64,000 bases of DNA from the NCBI GenBank assembly GCA_029721435.1, contig CM056584.1, positions 10,226,395-10,290,394 of the forward strand, in the 5' to 3' direction. Source of the DNA: Gymnothorax reevesii (Eukaryota > Chordata > Actinopteri > Anguilliformes > Muraenidae). A program made the position numbers and the translations under genes. Numbering within the stretch: position 1 is the stretch's first letter; each line of letters starts with the position of its first letter. Shown one piece after another: positions 1-12,863 of the stretch. The notes below the pieces were generated by a model. The model did not search any database. It had not been told where the DNA came from and worked only from the letters and a program-made list of their open reading frames with translations.

Positions 1-506
1 CGGGTGATGCGGTCAATTGGGAGGTAGAGACTGGGGACCAGTGAGACAAAATTCTGGTTGTCTGACTGCTTCTCTTCGTTGCCCCAACGCCGCGGAGCTG
101 CGGGCAGTGTGTTTGCGACAATCTGTTTCATTTAGCATTTATTCACTTATTTCTGACAGCTGCAGAAAGGCCAGCTATTTGGTGAACGCACCACTGGACA
201 ACGGAAATTGGGAAAGACGTCGAGGATAAAAATCCGATCTACAAAACGAAATAAGTCATTGCTCCTGTTTTATAGGACTCATCGGCCACTCATGAAGAGG
301 GATACTGTGTGATTAGACGTGCATCACCGAGCCCTGTGTTCTCATTTGTTCGGAGCTCCGCGCTGGGTCGTTGCGTAAACGGCAAAGGTGCCAGAACAGT
401 GCCATCATCGCAAGCACAGTTTAAATACGACATGTGACATTTATTAGATCTCCGAAACGCGAGACTCGTGCGTCTAGTATTCGAAGATTTGCTTTCATCT
501 CACAAG
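1..506 (+). other. gprc5b: Candidate non-coding first exon / promoter-proximal region of gprc5b
   Basis: The stretch is richer in CpG than the DNA after it and contains no convincing protein. It ends at a near-consensus splice donor, cacaag|gtaggt, with the GT at 507-508. The gprc5b coding exon starts after a splice acceptor at 11830, so at least one untranslated exon must lie upstream on the plus strand. This is the best candidate seen. The transcription start may lie before base 1. This is inference from splice signals and base composition. Confidence 0.35.
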
Positions 507-3500
507 GTAGGTTCTGCCAAATTCTCCTCTGGCATCGATCAAGCGGTCAGTGAGATTTGGGATGATGCGTGCGCGGTTTTCACAATATCCATCAATTTCA
601 CTAAAGCCTCGTTCCTTTTCTTCCTTGTCATTTAAATTACCAGTGTGATCAGTCATGCGTTGTCTCGCCAGAAAAAGTCTAAGTTATCGAGTGGCTATTA
701 GTCATCCTGATTCACGAGGAGCCGTGAATACGAGATGCAACTGCAGCAAACGCGCTTTAAATATGTACAATGTAGGCTCAAATGGTGCTCTAGGAGCAGA
801 ATACCAGTCTGGTCACATGGTCAAGCTCCAAGCGAGGGGTCAAATATAAGTCCACGCTGAATGAGTGGCACGTGACCTGGACGTCGGGGGTTATTGGAGC
901 ACCGAGTGTGTCCCCCATTTGCTGTAATTATAAACATGTAGATACGCAGGCGAATGTCGTTAATCATATCTCAGCATTCTAGTGTAGGCAGGCATTTTAG
1001 ATTTAAAGGTATTTACTGCAGCTTACCGAATGCTCCCTGCGGTCGCTTTCTAATTAAACCAATATTCTTTCTAGTGGTCAAGGTCCCGCAATACAGTGCC
1101 CCCAATGGCCTATTCATTATCTGTGCTTGGATTGTTGGGTATAAAGTTATATCATGCAGTGGCATTATTAGCTTTGTGTTCAGTTGGAAAATCTGTGATA
1201 AAACAGGAAATTAAAAAATGCATCATTTCCATATTTACGAAGTAAAATACATTTGTTTTGATGGCTAAAAGATGTCAATGGCTTTGAGAACACAAACTCT
1301 GAACCCTACACACCCCGAAACACACAGACACGTTCATGCCTATTCACTCATGCAAATCAGTGGTGAAATAATGCTCTTTTTCAGGCATGTAGATCATTCC
1401 CTTTCCTCTGAAACAATGCAGTTTGTTTAAGTCCAGGAGTCAAACAATGACCTCTGAATTTCCCTGTGGCCGCTGCCATAGTCAGCATTGTTATGGAAGG
1501 CGTTCTAAAAAAAGACAGTTTCGATGAGATATTCAGTTTCCGAGCTCACCGCGGCACATTCAGCTGCTGCTCTTCATACCTCAGCTGTTGCAGAGAATAT
1601 GGCACCCAATCTTCAGGATGAGTCAAGAGTCAAATCTGCTTTTGACCCCCCAACATCATAGTTATGAGTCATTTGTCAATTAATTATTGCATTTACTTGC
1701 TATACAATGAACGCAAGGATACTAATAAAGTCTCTCGTTGACTGATAGCGCCAGTGTTTCAGACACGGAGAAAATCAAATCAAACGGCAAACTTTAGGCC
1801 TTTTTCCATTCAGATGTGCTGACTTGGCTTTACTTGATTAGACTCGGCACTTCAGCCCATCGCGGCAGGGACTTGCCTTTCCATTAAAACCCGCCGTAAG
1901 GTGTGTCTTTGAGTGATGACAAGCTTGTCTTGAATCGATGACATCTTAAAACAGAGCCCTTGTAAGCGCTAACTGTTCAGAATGTGTGCTTACCCAATCA
2001 TTCACTACGTTCACTTTGTTATCTCTGTGAAATGTTCACCATACAATGCTCTATCTAGTGAGCGCACATTCAGAATACAAACACAGTCTATTATCGACTA
2101 GAGTTGTCCCTAAATTATGTCAAAGCCCCCAAACATCACCACAGCCTGCTTGAGTGCAGATCTGGTCTAGTTTCGCCCTACTACAGAGGTGCTCCACATT
2201 AGGTGTAGCTTGGCACAAGTCAGCTTAATGTGGAGAGGCAAAAAGCACCTTTGGAAAAACCCTGCAACCCTTTGTGTGTCTGTGTAACAGAGAGTGTCCT
2301 GTGTCCCTAAATGTGTTTGTGTGTTTATGTTTCTGTGACTTGAGATAGCAAAATTTGTACCAAGTCACGCGTACGCATTTCTAGTAAATACCAAATACAT
2401 GCCCAATGACTTAAATTTTCAAAAAATAGCTTTTTCTGTTTGCAGCACTCTATGTTAAAATTCCGCCCGGTGCATTTTCCCGGTGAGAAAACATGGATAA
2501 AGGGCAGAAAATGGGATATTTGTAAACATTACTTCACTTCATGATAGAAAAATTAGCTAAAACCAAGCTGTAAATTAACCAAATCCATTGATAAATTTGT
2601 CAGCATATTTGCCGAGATATCCCCATCCTCTATGTACCAAAATAACACATGGAATCCCCGCTTTCCATATATGGTATTCATTATAATATAACACGTCACA
2701 ACCAATAGCAGCTGTTGAAAGATGTAAATAAAATTAAATATTGTGGTGGTTGGTAAAGGTAAAGCAGTGATCTGAGCATCATTGCAAAACTCACTGAGTC
2801 ACCTGTACAATCAATAAATTGAGAGAAACTCAATTTAGAATTTTTGGTCATTATGGCTCATTTTGCCATCACTGGTCACATTTTCCGTGTTTAGGTCTGG
2901 ATATGGGTGCATGTGGACATGTGTGCGCATGAGCATATGTGTCCTCAGGAGGGGAATAACACCATCTGGAATAACTAATAGCTTATTGTTGATAAGAAAA
3001 TACACTTTCCACAAATTTGCATATGTCCCAGTTTGGTCCTTGCGGTACTAATAACATCCAAACATCCTACAGTGGGCAACAGGGTAGATTTGCATTAGAT
3101 GGTTTAACTGGCAACTGTGCAGCGGGAAATTTGAGCCTGTGGTCGGGCTTTGGGCGCTGACCAATAACAGGAAAGATGAAGCTCAGAAGAACTTTGCCAT
3201 TGGGCCCCTGAACAAGGCCCTTAGCCCAAAAAACAGCCATCTGGGGCTTTAGTGTCAATTCTCTCTTGCTTTCTCCTTACAAATGCTTTATCTTCCATTT
3301 CTCTGTGAGTATCCTTGGAAATTAGATGGACGTCCTCAACAAAACTTTCCTGATGAAACGAAGGCTAAAAAATGTGGCTGTGCTCATGATTTCACTCTGT
3401 ATCGTTTGTGAATGTGTTTCAAAAAACCGCAGTGACCACAAATCGCTAGTTTGACGATACTATGGAGAGCACATCATGCTGACTTGGACCTGATGTGTTC

Positions 3501-3519
3501 CTGAGATACGAGCCAGGCC

Positions 3520-3650
3520 AAGCGACGGGGAGAGATTAAATGATCCGTCTGTTAATCTCCAGCCCAATTAGCATATGGTCACAGTGTGAGACCAGTCACA
3601 TGCTAATGAGTCCTAATTAGCAGATCTAAGCATTTCTTGAGGGGTTATGG
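3520..3650. promoter_or_regulatory. Candidate conserved enhancer in gprc5b intron 1
   Basis: A dense cluster of homeodomain or POU-type cores lies here: TTAATC, CAATTAGCATATG, GCTAATGAG and CTAATTAGCAG, within about 110 bp, with no repeat structure and no coding potential. Such clusters in the first introns of developmental genes are often conserved non-coding elements. Conservation cannot be tested here, so this is a pattern-based guess. Confidence 0.2.
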
Positions 3651-6480
3651 GACGAGGGGGTGGGCTGTCAATTTACACCTTCAAGAGTAACTAAAAAAAA
3701 AACGAAAACAACAACAAAAACAACGTTCCTCATTGTTGACTGTACAGCCATGGACAACCGTTGGGGTTAATCAGGTCGCAGCGAAAGGCAGACTACGTCA
3801 CTTTCACGACCTTATTGTTGAAAAAAAGCCATGATTTTAGGAAAATGAAATCTCTAGAGGGGGGAATGGTTATGCCAGTGCTGGGGCTGTAGCAGCTTCT
3901 CACATGTGAATGTGTGATTAAACTATGCAAAGGTTACTTCCAGTCCAGATGCTGGCAAGCCCCCCCACCCCAACCCCCGGCTGTCTAATCAGAGGCAGTT
4001 ACTCAGGATTTTGAAGAGGCCCTGAGAGCAGGCAGATGCAAGGAGCAGATGTTGATGGGTGGCAGGGTGGGGCGTGGGGAGTAATGGTGGTTGCAGCAGA
4101 GTTATGGCTTAGACCAGCATTTTCCCAACCAGTGTGTCGCAGTACTGTACAGTCAGGCAAGGTCAGATATGGCAGGTGTAAAACCCTTTAAAAAAATGGA
4201 AGGTCTCAAATGAATCAGAAGGACTTACATGAAAAAATAAAATGCTGACTGCCTAATTAACCCCATTGTGCAAATGTAGACGCCAATGTCCCGAAATTCT
4301 GAAAATTAATTGCTACATAACTGTAACTGAATTTACAAATGTCTTGCTTTATTGGAATATTTTTTCCCAGCCTTTGTGACCCAAATACTGAGACATAAAT
4401 CCTTAAACAGGTTCCTGTACAACAAACAAAAATTGGCTTTATTTGCATTATGCATAACGGGTAACCTGGAAAAGTATGAAAACGAATTACTGACAGGTCA
4501 CATTACTATTGGCCACTAAAGTCTTTTCATTTCAATGGCATGGTGTGGAATGAGACAGAATGCGAAATGCCAGCTTAGACGGTCACGATAAAACAATTAC
4601 ATTGCCGTGGAAATTAAGAAAACCAGGTCAGTAGATTAACCTCAACTCCAAAGAACTTTCAGAATTCAAGAATTGTCCTGAAAATTTCAGCACTGCAGGA
4701 CTCTACAACTACCTATACTTAAGTATACACTGAAGTCCTAATTACTTAAAGGGAGATGCACAATAAAATGTTTTGAAGGACAATACACTGAAGAGGTATA
4801 ATAAGAAGGGACAGATCAAGCTTGGCTGGGGGTAACCAGTGTTTAAACCAAATTTTTCCCTCAGTGTCCTCTCACCTTTCAGTTTGAAATACCTGGTCGT
4901 GGTCACAAAGCCATGCCATTGCACAAAAGCCCTGTATATTGATTCACTAGAGAGTAGACAGATGCGGACTCACTTCAACAAAGCAGCCATTTAAACAGTG
5001 CCTTTCTTCACTGCAAATTCCAGTAGGTGAGCAGTGCAGTCCTTGTCACTCCACAGGAATGCAGTTCACATAACTATGGCTGGCAAGCAGCAGGCGCCAT
5101 ATCCACCAATGGGAGCCAAGCTTCTGAAAAGCAGGACGAACCCTGAGTGGAACATGCCCTATATGGGGGCTAACGGCATGGCAGCTAATCTGTCTAATCA
5201 GCAGGGCATGCGTGGCTACCAGGCTGCCAGGCATGAGGATGAAAGAGAAAAGCCATGCGCTTGTGCTAATCACTGCATGTAAAAAAACATGGCGGCTGAA
5301 CTAAATGTTCGGGAAAAGAGGTGCCCACGTGAGGGTTCCTTCCCGTTAGTAGGAGTAAAAGCAGACTTAATGCCTGGGCTCTGTTAGAGATCACAAACTC
5401 TTTTGTTCCCAGTTGTCAACTAATGAATTATCTCTCATCTACTGGAACTTCCCACCAATCAATATACATCGCTTCTCTTTAATTGAGGCATCAATCAAGA
5501 TGCCAAATTAGTAGCCAACTATGCAGTTATTGCAATTTCTTGTCAGGACATATGTACATCACTGCTGCTGTAATTTATTGCTTTACCAGTGCATCAGATG
5601 TGCATTTGATTTCGAGCTAAAAGCATGGCTTAGTTCGTGCTCTACCAAGTACATTTCTTAAAATTAAGCATTTTAGGTAACATCATCACGTATAGCACAA
5701 AGGCAGGGACACTCTTCTTGCCATTAATCTAGATGTATAATTATTGACAATGTGGCGAATATGCTAACTCTGAAGGTAATCAGTAGTTTTGCCAGTAGGA
5801 AGTGAATAGAACATATTGCACTCTGATTGGCAGATAGGCTTCTTCTGTTCCCAGTGAAAACACTCTCTTCTTTGGGTTTGGCAATCACACAGCTTTCCTA
5901 GCGATCATGCGCTGCGTGACCAAGTGTGTAATTTGGAGGAATAGTCATGAAAGCTTTGGGTATCTGTTTTTTCCGGAAAACAGGCTGCTTCAAGACTCTT
6001 AATGAGAACAGACTGAGGGTCTTAGAACAGGTGCTTCAGAGGATCAAAGCAGTGCGCAATAGCTGGTGGCGCTGGTGATTTCTAGAAAGAATTTACAACA
6101 TTTTTGTATAAAAAGAAGGGAAGAGGGAAAGTAAAAAAACGAGCTCACACAAGGTAGCCTTCCTGCAGTGCACTATGGGATTTAGCAGTGTACATTAGCA
6201 GTGTTTCGCAGTGTAAAATACCATCAGTGACTAGTATAGCATTGTTGCAGCATATTTTGCATGAGGGCATGTGCAGCAGCAGCATGTAGCACTGTGTAGC
6301 AGCAGTGTGTTTTGGTGTGCAATACAAGTGTTCATTTTTTGCACAATAGCAGTGTAGAAGTGTATAGAGACAGAGTGCAGAGATGCACAATATGGTGCTG
6401 TTTTCTCATATATGCCGACTGCACAGGGCCCCATGTGTTGCTCCACACAGCACTAAAAGCATATTGCAGTCATGGCAATG

Positions 6481-7136
6481 TTAAAGGGGTCATAATATGC
6501 TTTTTGGATTTGACCCTTTTCATTTGCACGTTCTGTAGCTTTTTGAGTTTGTAAAACATCTGAAAAGTATCAAAGTACAAAGTCAATGCCAAGGGGAGTT
6601 ATACTGTCCAACAGGGAACATGGTTTCTGAATTGTCTGAATTACATCGTTTTGTAGTCAAGCCTTTTCTTCCATAATGTAGTCACAGTTTAAAAAACTTT
6701 CATGTTGCCAATCTAGCAGCTTTGACATGCCTCAAAAAACAAGGTAGAGGTGGGTATAAGTTTGATATCTGCGCATCTCCTTGTTGAGAAGACACCATTC
6801 CCCTGGACAAAGGCAAATTCCGTTTGTATTGACTTCCTGCAGAAGCAAAGAATCAGTGGTTAAAGTTAATCTTTTCCACTACTCCTCAGCAGCACGACTG
6901 CCTGTACTCGCTTCATTTTATGAAGAACTGATTCCTGAACCGCACTTGACCAATCACAACAGAAACAGAGCCAAAACAGCCCGTTTCAGACTGAGTGAGC
7001 CTAAAGTGCTGCACACATAGCCGGTACAGTTGTAATTAGGCGATTTTGTTTTACCATATAAAATGTTTAAATGTTTTAAACAGACCGCAAGATGGAAATA
7101 TTACATTGGGAAATGGGTGTATTATGATCCCGTTAA
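6481..7136. mobile_element. TTAA-flanked MITE (656 bp)
   Basis: The left end reads TTAAAGGGGTCATAATATGC. The reverse complement of the right end reads TTAACGGGATCATAATACAC. These are about 20-bp imperfect terminal inverted repeats, each adjoining TTAA. No transposase is present, so it would need enzymes supplied in trans. TTAA target sites are typical of piggyBac elements, but family assignment needs a repeat library. The short frames inside are not genes. Confidence 0.7.
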
Positions 7137-9049
7137 AAATCCCTGAGAACCCATCAATGGAGGCAAATTCTGTGTGGGGGGTGGGGGTGTATCACCCCAT
7201 AAAACATCAAATGCAGCTACTGTATCCAAATCTGTGGATCATAGCTTGCGGCCTATTTTAAATTCGAGAAGAGATCCCAAGATTACCAACGATCTCAAAT
7301 ATGTCCAGCTGAATTACAGGCAAATGGTACAAAATGATGTTCAAGATATAGCATTTTTCCATCTGATGTTGTGCTGTTGCTATAAAAACAGGGCATCCAG
7401 GGTTTTGAATATTTCTATCAGTATAAGTGTGATGTGGCTTCAGTGAAGCACTGCAACCAGCAGATACAGAATATGTACGTGACATTGTTCAACAATGTGA
7501 AAAAAATGCTTTTTCTGACTGTGAACCTACTTAAGGGAAAACTTAAGTGAAAACTAAACAGTTTTTAAACCCCTTTAAAGGGGTCAAGGAAATGTCATGC
7601 ACAACTCAACTGACCAATTCTTAGCCCCGCGCCTTGTCAGGGATTGTTTAATCACAGTTCAGCATTCTTTGCAAGCCTTCATAACTTCAGACGACTCAAT
7701 CAACCTCCCATTCAAATGAATGAAAATTGTATTGATTTTGATAGCTATATTTTTGGTCAAAAACTGTTAAAAGATGTGGGGAATTTTGCTAACAACTTCC
7801 GTAAAGGCACGAAAGACATGGTGTTTTTCTTTCTTCACATGAAAGATAAATTTTCTGAACATTTTGGATGAACTCAGCTAGTCTGGCCAGAGACTGACCA
7901 ACTGAACTGAACAATGAGAGCTATTTCAGTTCAAACAGAGTATCACGCACATATCTGACTTGAAAATGTTTATTTGATTCCCAAAACTAGAATAAAAGCA
8001 TAAGCTTGCAATCAAACATTAGTTTATGTAAGACTCTCTGCCATTAATATTACTCCATCACCAGGTACTACAGTATTTACCTTCGCTTATTTAATAACTC
8101 CATTGTGGAGGTATGAAGATAAGCCTTGCCTAAAGACTTGCTCTGAACAGTCCCTCTGACAAGGAATGGCTTGAAAGTTCATGACAAAGTGTAGGTTTAT
8201 AGATGTTTTGATGAACAAGCTGGCTTGGTAACACAGTGCCTGTATTTTAACCGGTAACACAATGGCTGTGAAAATCTTAAAATGGATTTAATACAGCACA
8301 GTTCTCATCTGACTATCATGACTGCGATTCACTTTTTTTAACTGAAAAAATATTCCTGGTGTTGAGTTTTAACATTACTGCATCCTTATTGACATTAATT
8401 TAGCTATTCACTTTCGCATTGGTCAATTCAGTCTTCTCAGTGACTGTTGAAATGCTTGATTTTCAAAGCACTTTATAAATTAAGGACCCAACTGATGTAT
8501 TCAACCCCACACCCTCATACTCTCTGTAGGTTTATTTAAAAAATGACAATAGAAATCCAGTCGTGGTCTATTATTTACTGCAAAAGCTTGTGTGGGGCTT
8601 ACGCTTGCTCAATTACGTTTATCTCCTAAAGAACAGATTTCTCTGCTAAACAATAGACAGCAGCAGGAGAGAACTAAATATTCTGCTACATAAACGGTGC
8701 AGGCACATTAATGAATGTTAATGGATGTTTCTATTTATTTTTATTTGTAACACACACACAGACACACACAAAAATTGTCAACTTCAAAATCGAGATTTTA
8801 GGTAAAATGTAGGTTTTGGTCGCAGTACTGTATAGTGCATCTCGGTGATGTCATAATGCGCACCTGGTAAATCTGGTAAAGTTTATTGGAAATTAAACGA
8901 AATGAAATTGCATTACGACCTCCAGAAAATTAGCAACAGCATTGACGGTATGAGCGTGTTGTGGTACGTGGTAGCAGTGAGTCGTGGCGTACAGTAACGG
9001 TGGGTAGAGGCGCGTAGTTGCAGAATGTTGTGGCGTACAGTAGCAGTGC

Positions 9050-9415
9050 TCAGCAGTCTGCAGTGGAGTATAGTAGTAGTGTGCAGTGGAGTACAGAAGG
9101 AGTGTGCAGTGGAGTATAGTAGGAGTCTGCACTGGAGTATAGTAGGAGTGTGCAGTGGAGTATAGTAGCAGTGTGCAGTGGAGAACAGTAGGAGTGTGCA
9201 GTGGAGTATAGTAGGAGTGTGCAGTGGAGTACAGTAGGAGTGTGCAGTGGAGTATAGTAGGAGTGTGCAGTGGAGTATAGTAGGAGTGTGCAGTGGAGTA
9301 CAGTAGGAGTGTGCAGTGGAGTATAGTAGGAGTCTGCAGTGGAGTATAGTAGGAGTGTGCAGTGGAGTATAGTAGGAGTCTGCAGTGGAGTATAGTAGGA
9401 GTGTGCAGTGGAGTA
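9050..9415. repeat. 23-bp minisatellite
   Basis: About 16 head-to-tail copies of a unit close to tgtgcagtggagtatagtag plus gag, with single-base variants (ctgcag for gtgcag, tacag for tatag, gcag for gag). Looser CAGTG-rich sequence continues on both sides (8990-9670). Because 23 is not a multiple of three and the unit lacks stops on the minus strand, two long repetitive minus-strand frames appear here. They are artefacts, not genes. Confidence 0.9.
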
Positions 9416-10410
9416 TAATGGCAGCATGTAGCAGAAAACAGTAGTACAGTGTAGTAGGTCACAAAAGCAGTGTACAGCGGTCTGCATTGTAGAAGGAAAC
9501 ATTAGCAGCATGTTGCAGCATACAGAACCAGCGAGTAAAAATATACGCTAGCAGTGTGTTGCAGTATTCAGCAATAGTTTGGATCAATGCACAGTGGCAG
9601 TGTAGCACCGAATCTTCGCAGTGTGCAGTCATGTACTAAAGCAGCAGATGTGTGCAGTGAGTGGCGGGTTTCATGGAGGATTCCTTCGGAGCAGTGATGC
9701 TGCAGCAGCCCTCCCTGTTATGCAAGAGAGAGCGAGTGGGAGAGAGAGAAAGAGAGTGAGGATTGGGGGTTCAGAATAATTTTTTCACAGCTCCTCTTCG
9801 AACACGTCAACCACACAAGAGGACTGAGAAATGTCGACTGAGCCAGAGAGAGGCTGATGATGATGTATGCCGAGAGAATGAGGAGCAAGTGAGTGAAATA
9901 GACTGAGAGAGAGAGCGAGCAAAGAGTTTAGCCTTTGGTAAAATCTGGAGTGCTTAAGCCTGCAGTGCCTTTGTGCTGAGGTGGGGGTGGGGGGATGGAG
10001 GGGAGAGGACAAGGGGTGGGGGTGGGGGTGGCATTTTCTTGTGTCTGGTGAGCCATCACTGTTTCGGAGATTGGGGATGGGGTCTTCTGCCGACGCCTGC
10101 CTAATGTTTTTTTTTTTTAAGAGAAAATGGTTTAAGAGCTTTTTTTTGTGGAGGAAGGCCTATTGTAGACCCTGAAGGATGGGGGGAGGAGGGGGGAGGT
10201 ATTGCCAGGCTGACAGCAGTAGGAAATTTGTGCCTAGCGACATGGTCAGGGCTCAGCGCGATCAAAGCCTTTACTGGTTCAAACCCGTCCGACGGCAGCC
10301 AAGAGGCAAATCGTGATGTGTGAGATTGGAGAGAACGATGATGAGGGATAATGATGGGCCCCCCTACCCCCCTTCTTCTTACTCCAGTCTGACTGTCTAC
10401 ACGCCCCCAA

Positions 10411-10435
10411 CCCCCCCCCCCCCCCCCCCCCCCCC
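10411..10435. repeat. Homopolymer C25 tract
   Basis: An uninterrupted run of 25 C in gprc5b intron 1, in a locally GC-skewed stretch with other C and G runs. Its length may be unreliable in assembly. Confidence 0.95.
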
Positions 10436-11250
10436 ATTCCCTATTCCCTGCCACATAACCTCCCAACCCAGTGGGGCCCCCCCGTTTTGATGAGAAATCT
10501 CCAATGCTGTTTTCACCATTTACATACGCCTTTATCTCCTCTGAAATGGAACAGGCAGCAATTATCCATCTATGGCTAAAATGCGCTAAAGAAAAAAGTG
10601 TAACGTTCTGGCTATCGTTTCTTGTACAATAATACAGCACATATAAAGGTATTTTCCAATCGTTTCTTGTACAATAGTATAAGACATTTAAGGGTATTTC
10701 TGTGTTATATAGAGTAGCGTACAGCAAAAAACATGGCCAGCGACTGAGTATAATATTAAATATTTGACGTGTTGGCTGTGTGTTATCGTAAAATGGCCGT
10801 CGAGGTGAATAGAGTAATATATTTGAAGCTACAGTGTGAGTGCGCAGTGGGCATGTTAATGGGTTTTGGTACAGTGTGAGTCATATTCGGTTTGCCTTCT
10901 CGTTTGTTTATGGTCTCCTCGACGGACTGCTTTTGCGGTCCCCCATCAGCACGATGGCCGCACAGCGCGAGATGGAGAGCGCGGAGCTGATTAAATAAAG
11001 CCTTAATTGGATGTTTTATTTGTCGAGAAAATGAAATGGATTCGCCATTTCAGGTCTGCGTGTGCCTGGGAGTGAGTGTGTGTGATGGAGTCTCTGCTCA
11101 TGTGCGGCGTCAGTGGAGACTGGAGGCGTCTTTGCTGCGTGTGACGGACGCCTCCGTAAACAATGGGAAACTGTAGAAGTCTGATTTTACACAGGATGAA
11201 GGAAGAGAGTTCCTGTTGTCAACGATTCAGGATATGAGAGCTGAGTGCAG

Positions 11251-11286
<36 letters not shown>
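11251..11286. repeat. (CA)n microsatellite
   Basis: Nearly pure CA dinucleotide repeat with one CG interruption toward the end, in gprc5b intron 1 about 550 bp before the coding exon. Confidence 0.95.
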
Positions 11287-11292
<6 letters not shown>

Positions 11293-11830
11293 CTAAAACG
11301 TACAAACGCATGGAAACAAACACATACAGGCGCACACAAACGCTTAAACGTGTGTGCGCACACCCGTATGCACCGTCCTGCATTCTGGCTGATACGATGG
11401 GCTCAGTGCGATCTGATTGTGTCACTCTGCGTAAAGCTTGGCACCGTCTCATTGCTGAACGAGAGCTGGACTCGCGAGAGCCCATATCTCCGCCAGAATA
11501 GCAGGATGTGAACTTTGACCTGTATCTCAGCTGTACTTTGGCATAGATATGCCAAAATGTAATCACTTGTTCGTCTTGCGCTACTCTAACATCCTTTGGT
11601 TAAGTTTGGTTAAAATCTATGCAGCCATTTTTGAGGTATCCTGCTAAAAGACAGACAAACAAATAAGTTAACAAACGGAAGCAAAAATATGACCTCCTCT
11701 CCATCTTTCGCTCCTGTCTTCCCTCGCTCCTCTCATCCTTCTCTCTGGCTCTGCCTCTTCCTCTCTCCTGTCACTATTCCCCCTCTCACTGCATCTCTCC
11801 CTCACTTCTCCCTCTCATCCCTCTCTCCAG

Positions 11831-12863
11831 TCAGCGATGGCGAGGTTCCCTGTACTGTTCCTCCTTTTCACCGTCTCGGCTCCGGTGTGCCGCTCGGAGT
11901 TCGAGGAGGAAGACTTGGTGCCGCTGGGGTGCAGGACCCTGGGCTTCAGCTGGGCCTACAGCAGGCTGTGCGACCTGGAGAAGGTGTGGGGCGTGGTGGT
12001 GGAGGCCGCAGCTGTCGGCGGCACCCTGGCGGCCCTGATCGTCGCCCTGGTGCTGCTGTGTCGCCTGCGTTCCGTCACCGAGGCGGAGAAACGCAGCGGC
12101 GTGGGGCCCATACTGCTCCTCCTCCTGGGCGTGACCGGCCTCTTCGGCCTCAGCTTCGCCTTCCTGGTGCAGCGGGACGAGAAGCTGTGCATAGTGCGCC
12201 GCGCACTATGGGGGGCGCTGTTCGGCCTGTGCTTCTCCTGCCTGCTGGTGCAGGGCTGGCGTCTGCGGAGGCTGGCACGGGGCGGCCGGACCCCCGGCGG
12301 GTGCGCGCTGGTGGGCGGCGCGGTGGGGCTGACGCTGGTACAGGGCATCGTGGCCGCCGAGTGGCTCCTGCTGACCGTGCTGCGGCTGGGCCAGCCGGCG
12401 TGTCACTTCCTGCCGCTGGACTTTGCGCTGGCCTGCACCTACGTGCTGGCGCTGCTACTGGCCGCGCTGGGGACATCTGCCCTGGCCGTGTGCGGGAAGG
12501 AGCGGCGCTGGCGCTGCAACGCGGCCTGGCTGCTCGTCGCCTGCCTGGCGTCTGTCCTCCTGTGGGTGGCCTGGCTGGGCTTCTACCTCTATGAGAACGA
12601 GGCGCTGCGTCGCTTACCCGACTGGGATGAGCCGTTGCTGGCCATAGCGCTGGTGTCTCAGGGCTGGTTGTTGCTCCTCTTCCACGCCATCCCCGAAGCC
12701 CACCTCTGCCTGCGCCCGGCCCCCCAGCCCTCCGCCCCCGACTACTTCGATACCTCCCAGGCCCCGTCCCGCATGAGGGAGACCAGCTTCGACGAGGATG
12801 TCCCGCTCTCGCACCGCCAGTATGGGGACAACCAGAGCTACGCCTTCGATGAGCACAGCGCAG
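11831..12863 (+). CDS. gprc5b: gprc5b main coding exon
   Basis: The exon lies between the acceptor ctctctccag (AG at 11829-11830) and the donor gcag|gtacgc (GT at 12864). Coding starts at the ATG at 11837 and ends in phase 1 after codon 342. It encodes the signal peptide, all seven membrane segments and the first half of the cytoplasmic tail. If the intron is retained, the frame runs on to a stop at 12902-12904 and adds a short tail after Ser-Ala. Confidence 0.92.

Larger units (their letters stand above)
507..11830 (+). other. Probable gprc5b intron 1 (no gene seen)
   Basis: About 11.3 kb without a supported coding exon on either strand. It holds a TTAA MITE (6481-7136), CAGTG-rich degenerate sequence (about 6170-6470), a 23-bp minisatellite (9050-9415), a C25 run (10411-10435) and a CA repeat (11251-11286). 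AT-rich stretches with homeodomain-like TAATTAG/ATTAGC cores occur at 3520-3650 and 5400-5520 and may be regulatory. A pyrimidine-rich tract at 11695-11827 leads into the acceptor of the coding exon. Confidence 0.4.

Noticed and set aside
7570..7586. Palindrome CCCCTTTAAAGGGG as a possible MITE end or attachment site
   Set aside because: A matching partner end at a sensible distance was not found, so it is left unassigned.
8893..9511. Two long minus-strand frames (189 and 153 codons) rich in Tyr, Leu, His and Thr
   Set aside because: They are readings of the 23-bp minisatellite in shifted frames, with no start context, splice logic or non-repeat sequence.
8950..9670. CRISPR-like regular repeats
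   Set aside because: Repeats are contiguous without unique spacers and the context is vertebrate.
10101..10727. 208-codon minus-strand frame
   Set aside because: It crosses the C25 tract as a glycine run and shows no domain or conserved motif; likely chance in G/C-skewed intron.
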